A stretch of DNA of 64,000 bases from DASSUW01 sp963844205 (lineage in GTDB: Bacteria; Actinomycetota; Thermoleophilia; Solirubrobacterales; Solirubrobacteraceae): positions 186,001 through 250,000 of the forward strand of contig CAWJNK010000014.1 in assembly GCA_963844205.1 (NCBI GenBank). Direction: 5' to 3'. Shown here piece by piece: positions 33,889-42,448 of this stretch. Position 1 is the first letter of the stretch, and each line of letters begins with the position of its first letter. The notes under the pieces are model-generated. The model saw nothing but the letters and a program-made list of their open reading frames with translations. It ran no database searches and was not told the DNA's origin. The position numbers and the translations under genes were made by a program.

Positions 33889-34685
33889 AGCTCGCGACGG
33901 GGCCGGTCTGCTGGGGCGTCGACTTCGCCGACGAGCCGGGCAACCCGCCGTACGCGGAGGTGCTGGCGGGCGCGGTCGCGGCCGGCTACCGGCGGCTCGA
34001 GCTCGGCCCGCTCGGCTACCTGCCCGCCGACCTCGTGCCTGCGGAGCACGGGCTCGAGATCTGCGGGGGCTTCGTCTTCGAGCCGCTGCACGATCCGGCG
34101 CGGCTCGCCGCGGTCGAGCGGGTCGCGGGCGCCACCTGCCGGCGAATCGCCGACCTCGGTGGTGGCTTCCTCGTGATCATCGCGTCCGTGGTCCCGGAGC
34201 GGGCCGTCACGGCGGGGCGGCCGGATCTCGCTCCCCGCGCGCCGGTTGACGCGCTGCGCCGCGCGGTCTACCGCGTGGCCGCGATCGCCCGGCGCGCCGG
34301 GCTGTGCCCGGTGCTCCACCCGCACGCCGGCACGTACGTCGAGTTCGCCGACGAGATCGAGCCGCTGCTGGAGCTGGCCGACTTCTGCCTCGACACCGGC
34401 CACCTCGCCTACGCGGGCATCGACCCCGTGCAGGCGGCGCGCGCGTGGCGACCCCGGTACGTGCACGTCAAGGACCTCGACGCGGCTCGCGCCCGGCCGG
34501 ACTTCTGGGCCTCGGTGCATGCCGGCGCGTTCGTGCCGCTCGGGGCGGGCGACGTCGACCTCCCGGCCGTCCTGCGCGAGCTCGCCGGCTACGACGGCTA
34601 CGCGGTAGTCGAGCAGGATCGCGCGGCGGACCCCGTCGCCGACCTGCGGGCGAGCCGCCGCTACCTGGAGGGCGTGTGCGCCTGA
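33885..34685 (+). CDS. IolE-like sugar phosphate isomerase/epimerase-fold dehydratase
   Basis: A 266-residue TIM-barrel protein (AP endonuclease 2 fold). GPVCWGVDFADEPGNPPYAEVLAGAVAAGYRRLELGPLGYLP matches the start of inosose dehydratases; PVLHPHAGTYVE, FCLDTGHLAYAG and YVHVKDLD supply the His, Asp and Glu metal ligands. Followed directly by an IolD-like hydrolase, so dehydration of an inosose-like ketone is the likely reaction. The spacing (GTGA overlap upstream, 10-bp overlap downstream) ties it tightly to the operon. Confidence 0.83.
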   Translation: MKLATGPVCWGVDFADEPGNPPYAEVLAGAVAAGYRRLELGPLGYLPADLVPAEHGLEICGGFVFEPLHDPARLAAVERVAGATCRRIADLGGGFLVIIASVVPERAVTAGRPDLAPRAPVDALRRAVYRVAAIARRAGLCPVLHPHAGTYVEFADEIEPLLELADFCLDTGHLAYAGIDPVQAARAWRPRYVHVKDLDAARARPDFWASVHAGAFVPLGAGDVDLPAVLRELAGYDGYAVVEQDRAADPVADLRASRRYLEGVCA

Positions 34686-36469
34686 CCACCGCGCAGGCGC
34701 TCGTGCGCTTCCTGGCCGCGCAGTCGAGCGAGCGCGACGGCCGGCGGCGACCCGCGATCCCGGCGGTCATGGGCATCTTCGGCCACGGGAACGTCTGCGG
34801 GCTCGGCGAGGCGCTCGCCGCGGAGCGGATCCCGTTCCTCGCTCCCAAGCACGAGCAGGCGATGGTGCACACCGCGATCGGCTACGCGAAGGCGTCGCGG
34901 CGGCTCGCCACGCTCGCGTGCACGGCCTCGATCGGGCCGGGCGCGACGAACCTCGTCACGGGCGCGGCGACAGCCTCGACGAACCGCTTGCCCGTCCTGC
35001 TCCTGCCCGGCGACACGTTCGCGACCCGGCTCCAGGGTCCCGTGCTCCAGCAGCTCCAGCACCCGTCGTCGGGCGACTGGACGGTCAACGAGACGCTGCG
35101 GCCGGTGAGCCGCTTCTTCGACCGCGTGAGCCGCCCGGCGCAGCTGCTCGACGTCATGCCGGCGGCGATGCGCGTGCTGCTCGACCCGGCCGAGACGGGA
35201 GCGGTCACGGTGTGCCTGCCGCAGGACGTCCAGGGCGAGGCGTGGGACTTCCCGGACGCGTTCTTCGAGCCGCGCGCCTGGCCAGTGGCGCGGCGCCCGC
35301 CCGAGGCCGGGCCGCTCGCGACGGCTGCGGAGCTGCTGCGCGGCGCGAGCCGGCCCCTGATCGTCGCGGGCGGCGGCGTGCGGTACTCCGAGGCGGAGGC
35401 AGCGCTCGCCCGGCTGGCGGACGCGCACGGCATCCCGGTCGCGGAGACGTCCGCCGGGAAGGGATGCGTGCCGGACGCGCTCGGCGGGATCGGGGTGAAC
35501 GGGACCGGCGCGGCCAACGAGATCGCCGCGGCGGTCGACATCGTTCTCTGCGCCGGGACCCGGCTGAGCGACTTCACCACGGCATCGCGGTCGCTGTTCC
35601 AGAACCCCGACGTGCGGTTCGTCGGCCTGAACGTGTGCGAGGCCGACGCCCACCATCTCGGCGGCCTCCCGCTGGCCGCCGACGCACGGGTCGCGCTCGA
35701 GGCGCTCGACGTCGCGCTGGGCGACTGGCGCGCGCCCGGAGCCGACGCCGTGCGCGCCGCGCGCGCCCGCTGGCTCGACGCCGTCGTCGCGGACCTCGTG
35801 CCCCGCGACGGCGAGCGGATGAGCCAGGGCCAGGCGCTCGCTGCGATCAACGCCTGCGCGGGCGCCGGCGACTGGGTGGTCGCCGCCGCCGGCAGCCCGC
35901 CAGGCGACCTGCTGAAGCTGTGGAACGCGCCGCGCGGCAGCTTCACGCACCTCGAGTTCGCGTTCTCGTGCATGGGCCACGAGATCCCGGCCGCGCTCGG
36001 GATCCGGATGGCCGAGCCCGACGCGGGAGAGATCGTGGTCGTGATCGGCGACGGCACGTACCTGATGGCGCCGACCGAGCTCGTCACCGCCGTCGAGCAC
36101 GACCTGAAGATCACGGTCGTGGTGCTGGTCAACGGCGGCTACCAGTCGATCCACGCGCTCCAGCGGTCGGTGCTCGGCGCGGGCTTCGGAACCGAGTGGT
36201 CGGCCGACGTCAACTACGTCGCGAGCGCCCGCAGCTTCGGGTGCGAGGCGTGGGCGGCCGCTACGCCGGCCGAGCTCGCGGACGCGCTGCGCGAGGCGCG
36301 CGGGCAGCCGCGGCCGGGCGTGATCGTGTGCCCGGTCGAGCCGCACCGGATGCTGCTCGGGTCCGGCGCCTGGTGGGACCTCGGCGTGCCCGAGACGTCC
36401 GAGCGCGCGATGGAGCACCGCGCGGGCGCCGCCCGCCAGCGGTTCTACGCCCCGCACGCGCCCCAGTGA
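34676..36469 (+). CDS. iolD: IolD-like thiamine-diphosphate-dependent ring-opening hydrolase
   Basis: A 597-residue ThDP enzyme of the 3D-trihydroxycyclohexane-1,2-dione acylhydrolase type. VMGIFGHGNVCGLGEALAAE and PKHEQAMVHTAIGYAKA (Glu that activates ThDP) lie at the start; GGGVRYSEAEAALARLADAHGIPVAETSAGKG is the central domain; GDGTYLMAPTELVTAVEHDLKITVVVLVNGGYQSIHALQ is the ThDP/Mg motif. It should hydrolyse a cyclic 1,2-dione to a linear sugar acid. GTG 34676 is the likely start. It ends the operon. The usual iolB, iolC and iolG partners are missing, so the pathway is a variant. Confidence 0.87.
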   Translation: MRLTTAQALVRFLAAQSSERDGRRRPAIPAVMGIFGHGNVCGLGEALAAERIPFLAPKHEQAMVHTAIGYAKASRRLATLACTASIGPGATNLVTGAATASTNRLPVLLLPGDTFATRLQGPVLQQLQHPSSGDWTVNETLRPVSRFFDRVSRPAQLLDVMPAAMRVLLDPAETGAVTVCLPQDVQGEAWDFPDAFFEPRAWPVARRPPEAGPLATAAELLRGASRPLIVAGGGVRYSEAEAALARLADAHGIPVAETSAGKGCVPDALGGIGVNGTGAANEIAAAVDIVLCAGTRLSDFTTASRSLFQNPDVRFVGLNVCEADAHHLGGLPLAADARVALEALDVALGDWRAPGADAVRAARARWLDAVVADLVPRDGERMSQGQALAAINACAGAGDWVVAAAGSPPGDLLKLWNAPRGSFTHLEFAFSCMGHEIPAALGIRMAEPDAGEIVVVIGDGTYLMAPTELVTAVEHDLKITVVVLVNGGYQSIHALQRSVLGAGFGTEWSADVNYVASARSFGCEAWAAATPAELADALREARGQPRPGVIVCPVEPHRMLLGSGAWWDLGVPETSERAMEHRAGAARQRFYAPHAPQ

Positions 36470-36659
36470 ATCGTGGCGCGTCGGCTTAGTGGCCCCGGCC
36501 GCAAGTACGACGCATTCCGACGGGCCCGGCCCGCGTCTGCCGGCGGGCGGGCGGGATCGGTTCCGCACACGTGCCACCAGCATGCGAGCGCCTGCCGTGC
36601 ACCGGCAGACACGACCCGGACTCCGCCGGGTTATGCGCCGCACTTACAGCCAGGACCAC

Positions 36660-37169
36660 TCAGGCCCAGAGCGCGGGCACCGGAGACCCGGCGACCGGCT
36701 GCGCGGCGGCGTCGGCCTGCCGGGCGAGCTCGTCGGCGTGCCGCTCCCCCGCGTCGGCGACCGCGGCGAGGAAGCGCGCCAGCAGCCGCCGGTCGCCGGC
36801 GGGCAGGCGGTCGACGAGGTCGTCGATCGCCTCGACGAGCGGGGCCAGCGCATCGCCGGCCTGCCGCTCGATCTCGGGCGTGAGGCGGAGCAGCGCGCTG
36901 CGCCGGTCGCGCGGGTGCGGCTCGCGCGCGACGAACCCCTCGCGCTCCAGCCGCTGGACCAGCGCGGTGGCGCCGCCGGACGTCATCCCCAGCATCGCGC
37001 CGAGCTGGCTCGGCGTCAGCCGGCCGGCCACCGCCAGGTGCTGGATCGCCAGCACGTCGCTCTCGCTCAGCCCCAACAGGCGAGCGAGCGCGGAGCGCTG
37101 GCGCGTGGCCGCCAGCTCCTTGCGATTGATGGCCTCGCGGATCGCTTGGGCTTCCGAGCGCGTCGACAT
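36660..37169 (-). CDS. MarR family regulator
   Basis: A 169-residue winged-helix regulator. LLGLSESDVLAIQHLAVAGRLTPSQLGAMLGMTSGGATALVQRLEREGFVAREPHPRDRRSALLRLT covers the HTH and the beta-wing with the DRR motif. The rest is the helical dimerisation domain. It is transcribed toward the end of the IolD operon and away from a small unknown gene. Its own ligand and targets are unknown. Confidence 0.86.
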   Translation of the reverse strand: MSTRSEAQAIREAINRKELAATRQRSALARLLGLSESDVLAIQHLAVAGRLTPSQLGAMLGMTSGGATALVQRLEREGFVAREPHPRDRRSALLRLTPEIERQAGDALAPLVEAIDDLVDRLPAGDRRLLARFLAAVADAGERHADELARQADAAAQPVAGSPVPALWA

Positions 37170-37295
37170 AACTCACTGACTTGACGTTCTGGTCGAATGA
37201 TACGCCGCCCGCGCCGGTATCTTCCGCGATGACACGAAAAGCGCCCCGGCGGCGACGGCCATCGCCCCGGGGCCGGCACGGAAGGCGAGGCTTCC

Positions 37296-37769
37296 ATGCA
37301 CTACCACCGTACCGCCGCACGCCGGACCGTCTCCGGCCTCGGTGTCTGTGACGCCCTCCGGCTCGAGCTCGCGCCGGTGCAGCTCCCCTGGCTCGCCGAC
37401 GAGCTCGACGAGATGCGAGGCCCGCTCGAGGAGGCGCTCGCCCGCGCCCGGGCCGACGACGAGGCCGAAGACGCCGCCGGCCACGAGTACGAGCTGCGGC
37501 TGCTGCGGATGATGCGGACGCAGCTCGCCGACGAGCGGTCCACGGTCTTCGTCGGCCCGACCGGGATCGTCGACGAGGCCGTCCGCGGGGCGATGCGCAA
37601 CGTCGTCGGCGCGCTGTCCGAGCTCGTCCACGACCGCGAGGTCGCCGACGCCGAGCGCCTGCGCGAGACCGCCGAGGCCGCGAACGCGTGGGTGCGCACG
37701 TTCGTCGACCTGCGCGCGGTCGTCGCCTTCAACTTCGACCCGGACGCGGAGCCTTCGCGGCCGTGGTGA
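37296..37769 (+). CDS. Hypothetical protein (157 aa)
   Basis: Not recognised. ATG 37296 follows a GGAAG...CTTCC mini-hairpin. The protein is acidic and largely helical (LADELDEMRGPLEEALARARADDEAEDAAGHEYELRLLRMMRTQL), with no Cys pairs, signal peptide or membrane segment. It ends 3 bp before the convergent ImmA-type gene. A coiled-coil or regulatory role is possible. Confidence 0.6.
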   Translation: MHYHRTAARRTVSGLGVCDALRLELAPVQLPWLADELDEMRGPLEEALARARADDEAEDAAGHEYELRLLRMMRTQLADERSTVFVGPTGIVDEAVRGAMRNVVGALSELVHDREVADAERLRETAEAANAWVRTFVDLRAVVAFNFDPDAEPSRPW

Positions 37770-37772
37770 GTG

Positions 37773-38519
37773 TCACGAGGTGAGCATCACGAGGTGGCAG
37801 TGGCGGTTGTTGGCCACCTCCGCGCGGAGGCCGCCCACGCTCGTCTCGACCGGCTCGGCGGTGCTGCGCGCGGCCTCGATCGCCTCCGCGAGCGGCCCTC
37901 GCGTCGCGTCGAGGGGCGGCACGCGGCCCCCGAACGCCTGCGAGGCGACGGTCCGCCACACGGGCAGGCGGCCAGAGGCGTCGGGCCAGCGGCCGGCGAC
38001 GACGAGCGCGACCGGGTCGCCGTGGCTCTCGGCGTAGTGGTACGCGGCCGCGTGGCGGGAGGCGCCGTAGGTGGTCGCGAGCGCGAACGGAGTGCGCAGC
38101 GAGCGCTCGTGCGCGGCGGCGGCGAGGGCGAACGCGTCGCCCTGGAAGATCAGCTGCGCCGCGCCGTAGTTGGCCTCCGCCTCGAGGCCTTCGGCGAGGC
38201 CGAACAGCTCGTCCGCGGTGTCGGTGCGCAGCGCCGCCGCGTGCCACGGGCACAGCAGGTGCGCGGTCTCGTGCGCCTCCGTGAACCGCCGCCGCACCGC
38301 CGACTGGCCGGAGCGCACGAACAGCGCCCGCTCCTCGAACCACACCGCGCCGAGCAGGCGCTCGCGCAGCGGCGCGTCGACCGGCAGGCGCTCGAGCTCG
38401 ACGCCCGCGAGCCGGTGCACCGCCTCGAGCGGCGTCGGCAGGACCCCGAGCGCGCCTGAGCGGCGCAGCGCCTCGGCGCAGAGTGCGGCGATCCGCCGGC
38501 GCGCGTAGCCGTCAAGCAT
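37773..38519 (-). CDS. ImmA/IrrE-type metallopeptidase
   Basis: A 248-residue protein with the short gluzincin motif: RRRFTEAHETAHLLCPWH (HExxH) near residue 82, then EGLEAEANYGAAQLIF with the third ligand Glu. Such peptidases cleave a partner XRE repressor. The XRE gene directly upstream overlaps by eight bases, the classic pair. In mobile elements these pairs trigger induction after stress. Confidence 0.85.
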   Translation of the reverse strand: MLDGYARRRIAALCAEALRRSGALGVLPTPLEAVHRLAGVELERLPVDAPLRERLLGAVWFEERALFVRSGQSAVRRRFTEAHETAHLLCPWHAAALRTDTADELFGLAEGLEAEANYGAAQLIFQGDAFALAAAAHERSLRTPFALATTYGASRHAAAYHYAESHGDPVALVVAGRWPDASGRLPVWRTVASQAFGGRVPPLDATRGPLAEAIEAARSTAEPVETSVGGLRAEVANNRHCHLVMLTS

Positions 38520-38880
38520 CGCCGGACCGCCGCCGCTTGAGCTCCGCGATGTAGTCGAGCGCCGCCGCCTGGTCCTCGGGCGTGAGCTCGCCGAGCGCGC
38601 GGAGCGCCACGGTCATCCGCTGCCGGCGCTCGCCCGCGGTGTCCGGCCCGCCGGTGTGGCCGGCCAGCCGGAGGAGGAGCGAGAAGTCGAGCTCGTAGAC
38701 GCCCGCGAGGTCCCACAGCAGCGCCATCTCGGGCCGGACGATGCCGCCGGTCTCGAGCTGCGAGAGGTGGGCGTTGCGGATGCCGGTGCGGCGCTCGACG
38801 TCGCGCAGCGAGAGCCCATGCCGCTGCCGCGCCGCCCTCAACACGGCGCCCAGCGACTGGGATTCCGCCGCGCGTGGCAC
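38512..38880 (-). CDS. XRE-family HTH regulator
   Basis: A 122-residue protein, GTG 38880. LGAVLRAARQRHGLSLRDVERRTGIRNAHLSQLETGGIVRPEMALLWDLAGVYELD is a complete lambda-repressor-like HTH. The C-terminal helices (LTPEDQAAALDYIAELKRR) probably dimerise. It overlaps the ImmA-type peptidase gene by eight bases and is divergent from the AlbA_2 gene, so it may control the defence-like run at 38971-43203. Confidence 0.8.
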   Translation of the reverse strand: MPRAAESQSLGAVLRAARQRHGLSLRDVERRTGIRNAHLSQLETGGIVRPEMALLWDLAGVYELDFSLLLRLAGHTGGPDTAGERRQRMTVALRALGELTPEDQAAALDYIAELKRRRSGDA

Positions 38881-38970
38881 CGAGTCATCGTCGCACCCCG
38901 GCTGGACGGCTCCACCGCGGCCGCGGGCTCGTATCACACGTCCGGCCGGGGCGCTAATTTGCTGAGCGTC

Positions 38971-39444
38971 ATGATCGCGGGCAGGCAGCGGACGGTGATC
39001 GACGAGGCGGAGTTCTGGGCGCGGTTCGGCCGCGTCGAGCACGAGGCGCTCGAGTTCAAGTCGTCGGCCAACAACCTCCGCGAGGTCATCCCCGCGATGG
39101 CGATGACGCGCGGCGGCCACGTGGTGCTCGGGGTGAGCGACGACCGCACGCTCTGCGGCTGCCCGCTGGGCCAGCGGGTGCTGGACACGATCATGCGGCG
39201 CGCGCAGGAGGCGCGGGTCGACGTCCGGGTCGACCCGCTGGTGGTCGGCGGCGTCCCGCTCACGCTCGTCACGGTCCCACGGATAGCCGGCCGCATCGTC
39301 ACGACCGCCGACGGCCGGCTCCTGCGCCGCGTGGGGAGCGACAACACGCCCCTCTGCCACGAGCAGCTCGTCCGCTTCGTCGGCCGCCATCTGGGACTCC
39401 GTCCCGCGCCGTGGCGCCGCTGGCGAGTCGCGAGCGGGCTCTGA
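38971..39444 (+). CDS. AlbA_2 (Schlafen-type) DNA/RNA-binding domain protein
   Basis: A 157-residue protein; ATG 38971. HEALEFKSSANNLREVIPAMAMTRGGHVVLGVSDDRTLCGCPLG is the signature of the AlbA_2/divergent AAA-4 domain, including the EFK motif that in Schlafen-like proteins forms a nucleic-acid processing or binding site. The rest is a beta-rich completion of the same domain (RIVTTADGRLLRRVGSDNTPL). It is 12 bp upstream of the peptidase gene. Found in antiviral and regulatory contexts; the exact role here is unknown. Confidence 0.75.
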   Translation: MIAGRQRTVIDEAEFWARFGRVEHEALEFKSSANNLREVIPAMAMTRGGHVVLGVSDDRTLCGCPLGQRVLDTIMRRAQEARVDVRVDPLVVGGVPLTLVTVPRIAGRIVTTADGRLLRRVGSDNTPLCHEQLVRFVGRHLGLRPAPWRRWRVASGL

Positions 39445-39456
39445 GATGATCGCGCC

Positions 39457-41154
39457 ATGACCCGCCGGCTGACGCGGCAGATGACCATCCTCGCGCAGGA
39501 CTCCAGCGTCCGGCTCCCGAACCGGCGGATCCTCACCGCCGACGTCCCGATCGCGTTCGAGGACCTCGCGGACGGGCCGATCGGGCACCGCGTCCAGGTC
39601 GTGGACTACGACGCGTCGACGCGCACGCTCTACCGGCCGGCCAAGGTCTTCCGCGGCGACTTCCCGAGGCCGAACGGCAACGCGGGGATCCTCGACGACC
39701 CCGCGTTCCACGCCTACAACGTCTACGCGCTCGTCATGCGCGCGCTGGCGACGTTCGAGCGGGCGCTGGGCCGGCGCGTGAGCTGGTGCTTCGGAGCGCA
39801 CCAGCTCAAGGTCGTCCCGCACGCGTTCGAGGAGGCCAACGCGTTCTACTCGCGCGAGGCCGAGTCGCTGCTGTTCGGCTACTACCCCGAGTCGAACGGG
39901 CGCCGCGTGTTCACCTGCCTGTCGCAGGACATCGTCGTCCACGAGACCTCGCACGCGCTGCTCGACGGCCTGCGCAGCCGCTTCATGGCGCCCTCGTCGC
40001 CCGACCAGGCGGCGTTCCACGAGGCGTTCGCGGACGTGGTCGCCCTCCTCTCCGTCTTCTCGCTCGAGGACGTGCTGGGCTACCTGATCGACCGCGGGCC
40101 GCGCGATGGCCACGTGCCGGCGGGCCTGATCGAGAAGTCCAAGGTGTCAGCGTCGCGGCTGAAGAAGGGCGTCCTGCTCGGGCTCGCCGACGAGATGGGG
40201 AGCACCGGCCTCGCGCGCGTGAACGCGCTGCGCCGCTCGGTGATGCTCGACCCCAAGGACGTCACCGGCCCCGAGTTCGAGGAGCCGCACCGGCGCGGCG
40301 AGATCCTGGTCGCGGCGGTCATGCAGGCGTTCGTCGACGCCTGGACGGCCCGGCTGAAGTCGCCCGGCACCGCCACCGGCCCGTACCTCGCGATCGACCG
40401 CGTCGTCGAGGAGGGTGCCGCGATCGCGGACGCACTGCTCACGATGGCGGTCCGCGCCGTGGACTACACGCCGCCCATCCACATCGACTTCGCCGACTAC
40501 CTGAGTGCGCTGCTCACGGCCGACACCGAGATCCGTCCCTCCGACGGCCGCGTCGGCCTCCGGCGCCGGCTGCTCGAGTCGTTCGCGAGCTACGGCATCA
40601 CGCCGGCCGCGAAGACCGACGAGGGCGTGTGGGAGGCAGCCGCGCGGCCCCTCGTCAACGAGGGCGTGCGCTTCGGCAGCCTCCAGACCGAGCCGATCGA
40701 GATGTTCCGGCTGATCTGGCGCAACCGGGACATGCTGCACATCCGGCCGACCGCGTTCACGCGCGTCGCCAGCGTGCGCCCCTGCGTCCGGACGTCCCCC
40801 GACGACGGGCTGCCGCTGCGCGAGACCGTCGCCGAATGCCTGCAGTACGTCAACGTGCCCGCGTCCGAGCTCGGCGCCTACGGCCTGACCAAGCCGCCCG
40901 CGATGCCGGACGGCTTGCTCGTCACGCTCGAAGGCGGGCTCACGCTGGTGCTGGACGAGTACGGCCGGCTGAAGTACGAGGTCTTCCAGCGCCTGCCGAA
41001 CCCCGGCCACGACACGACGCACGCCCAGCAGCGGCTCGAGTACCTATGGGAGAACGGCTTCCTGCGCTCGCAGCCCTCGGTCGCCTCGCGGCTCGCGACG
41101 ATGCACCGGTTGCGCGCGGGGTCGGATGCCGCCCGAAGCCTGGAGGCCTGGTGA
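39457..41154 (+). CDS. Gluzincin-type metallopeptidase (HETSH), unassigned family
   Basis: A 565-residue protein. QDIVVHETSHALLDGLRSRF near residue 166 is an HExxH zinc motif, and FHEAFADVVALLSVF about 25 residues on supplies the third ligand in thermolysin-like order. No signal peptide is visible, so it is probably cytosolic. The N-terminal ~150 and C-terminal ~200 residues have no recognised domain. It is followed one base later by an MBL hydrolase gene. The pair may act as effectors of a defence module, which is inference. Confidence 0.7.
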   Translation: MTRRLTRQMTILAQDSSVRLPNRRILTADVPIAFEDLADGPIGHRVQVVDYDASTRTLYRPAKVFRGDFPRPNGNAGILDDPAFHAYNVYALVMRALATFERALGRRVSWCFGAHQLKVVPHAFEEANAFYSREAESLLFGYYPESNGRRVFTCLSQDIVVHETSHALLDGLRSRFMAPSSPDQAAFHEAFADVVALLSVFSLEDVLGYLIDRGPRDGHVPAGLIEKSKVSASRLKKGVLLGLADEMGSTGLARVNALRRSVMLDPKDVTGPEFEEPHRRGEILVAAVMQAFVDAWTARLKSPGTATGPYLAIDRVVEEGAAIADALLTMAVRAVDYTPPIHIDFADYLSALLTADTEIRPSDGRVGLRRRLLESFASYGITPAAKTDEGVWEAAARPLVNEGVRFGSLQTEPIEMFRLIWRNRDMLHIRPTAFTRVASVRPCVRTSPDDGLPLRETVAECLQYVNVPASELGAYGLTKPPAMPDGLLVTLEGGLTLVLDEYGRLKYEVFQRLPNPGHDTTHAQQRLEYLWENGFLRSQPSVASRLATMHRLRAGSDAARSLEAW

Positions 41155-41155
41155 G

Positions 41156-42448
41156 ATGAGCGCGCCGACGGGGCTCCGGATCCGCTCGTACAACGTCGGC
41201 TTCGGCGACTGCTTCCTGCTCACGTTCTCCTACGCGAACGCCCGCGCCCGCAACGTGCTGATCGACTTCGGGTCCACCAAGCGGTCGGAGCACGCGCCCG
41301 CGGGCGGCATGCTGGCGATCGCCAAGCAGATCAAGGAGGACAGCGGCGGCAAGCTCGACATCGTGGTCGCGACCCATCGCCACAAGGACCACGTCTCCGG
41401 CTTCTCCGGCAGGCCCGGGACGATCATCAGGTCGCTCGAGCCCGAGCTCGTCGTCCAGCCGTGGACTGAGGACCCGAAGCTGGCTCCGAACGCGCGGGCG
41501 CCCGCCGGCTCGGGCGGCGGCGCTCTGCGGGCTCGCGGCCTGGTGGCGCGGCTGTCGGACATGCAGGCGCTGGCGAAGCAGGTGCTCGATCAGGTGCCGC
41601 GGCTCGAGGCGTCGCCCGAGGTGCCGAGCGCCCTCGCCGCCCAGATCGCGTTCCTCGGCGAGACGAACCTGCAGAACGCGGCGGCCGTCCGCAACCTGCG
41701 GGCGATGGGCAAGCGCGAGCCGGTGTTCGCCAGCTTCGGGACCGAGCTGCCGATCCGCGACCTGCTCCCCGGCGTGAAGGTCGACGTGATCGGGCCGCCC
41801 ACGCTGGCCCAGTCCTCGGCCATCGCGCGCCAGCGCGAGCGCGACGAGAACGAGTTCTGGCACCTGCGCGCGCGGGCCGGGGCCGGCGAGGGGCGCGCGC
41901 GTGGCCGGCGCCTGTTCCCGGAGGCCGTCGCCACCGGCCCGATGCCGCAGGAGGCCCGCTGGGTGATCCCGCGGATCGACGCGATGCACGCGACCGAGCT
42001 CCTGGCCATCGTCCGTCGCCTCGACGACGCGCTCAACAACACGAGCCTGATCCTCCTCTTCCACGTCCTCGGCGAGGTGCTCGTATTCCCCGGCGACGCC
42101 CAGATCGAGAACTGGAGCTACGCGCTGTTCGAGGCACGGAACAGGCGGGCGATCCGCAACCGCCTCAAGCGCGCCGCGTTCTACAAGGTCGGCCACCACG
42201 GGAGCCTCAACGCGACGCCCAAGACGCTGTGGAAGGACTTCGCGCGCAAGAACGCGGCCTCGACTCCCGACCGGATGTGGACGATGGTCTCGACACAGGC
42301 CAAGCTCCACGGCGACGCGGAGGACGACACCGAGGTGCCACGGGAGACGCTGATCGCCGAGCTCGGCGCGCAGAGCGACTTCTTGACGACGGAGGCGATC
42401 GTCTCGCCGACGCAGTTCTGGAACGACGTCGTGATCCCGCGGTCGTGA
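41156..42448 (+). CDS. Metallo-beta-lactamase-fold hydrolase (ComEC/Rec2-like)
   Basis: A 430-residue protein without membrane helices. YNVGFGDCFLLTF opens the fold as in ComEC-type MBL domains, VVATHRHKDHVSGF is the HxHxDH metal site, EVLVFPGDAQIENW the Asp ligand and YKVGHHGSLNATPK the last His. An insert of about 150 residues with charged helices lies between the two halves. The family includes nucleases and phosphodiesterases. One base separates it from the peptidase and four overlap the DDAH gene. Confidence 0.8.
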   Translation: MSAPTGLRIRSYNVGFGDCFLLTFSYANARARNVLIDFGSTKRSEHAPAGGMLAIAKQIKEDSGGKLDIVVATHRHKDHVSGFSGRPGTIIRSLEPELVVQPWTEDPKLAPNARAPAGSGGGALRARGLVARLSDMQALAKQVLDQVPRLEASPEVPSALAAQIAFLGETNLQNAAAVRNLRAMGKREPVFASFGTELPIRDLLPGVKVDVIGPPTLAQSSAIARQRERDENEFWHLRARAGAGEGRARGRRLFPEAVATGPMPQEARWVIPRIDAMHATELLAIVRRLDDALNNTSLILLFHVLGEVLVFPGDAQIENWSYALFEARNRRAIRNRLKRAAFYKVGHHGSLNATPKTLWKDFARKNAASTPDRMWTMVSTQAKLHGDAEDDTEVPRETLIAELGAQSDFLTTEAIVSPTQFWNDVVIPRS

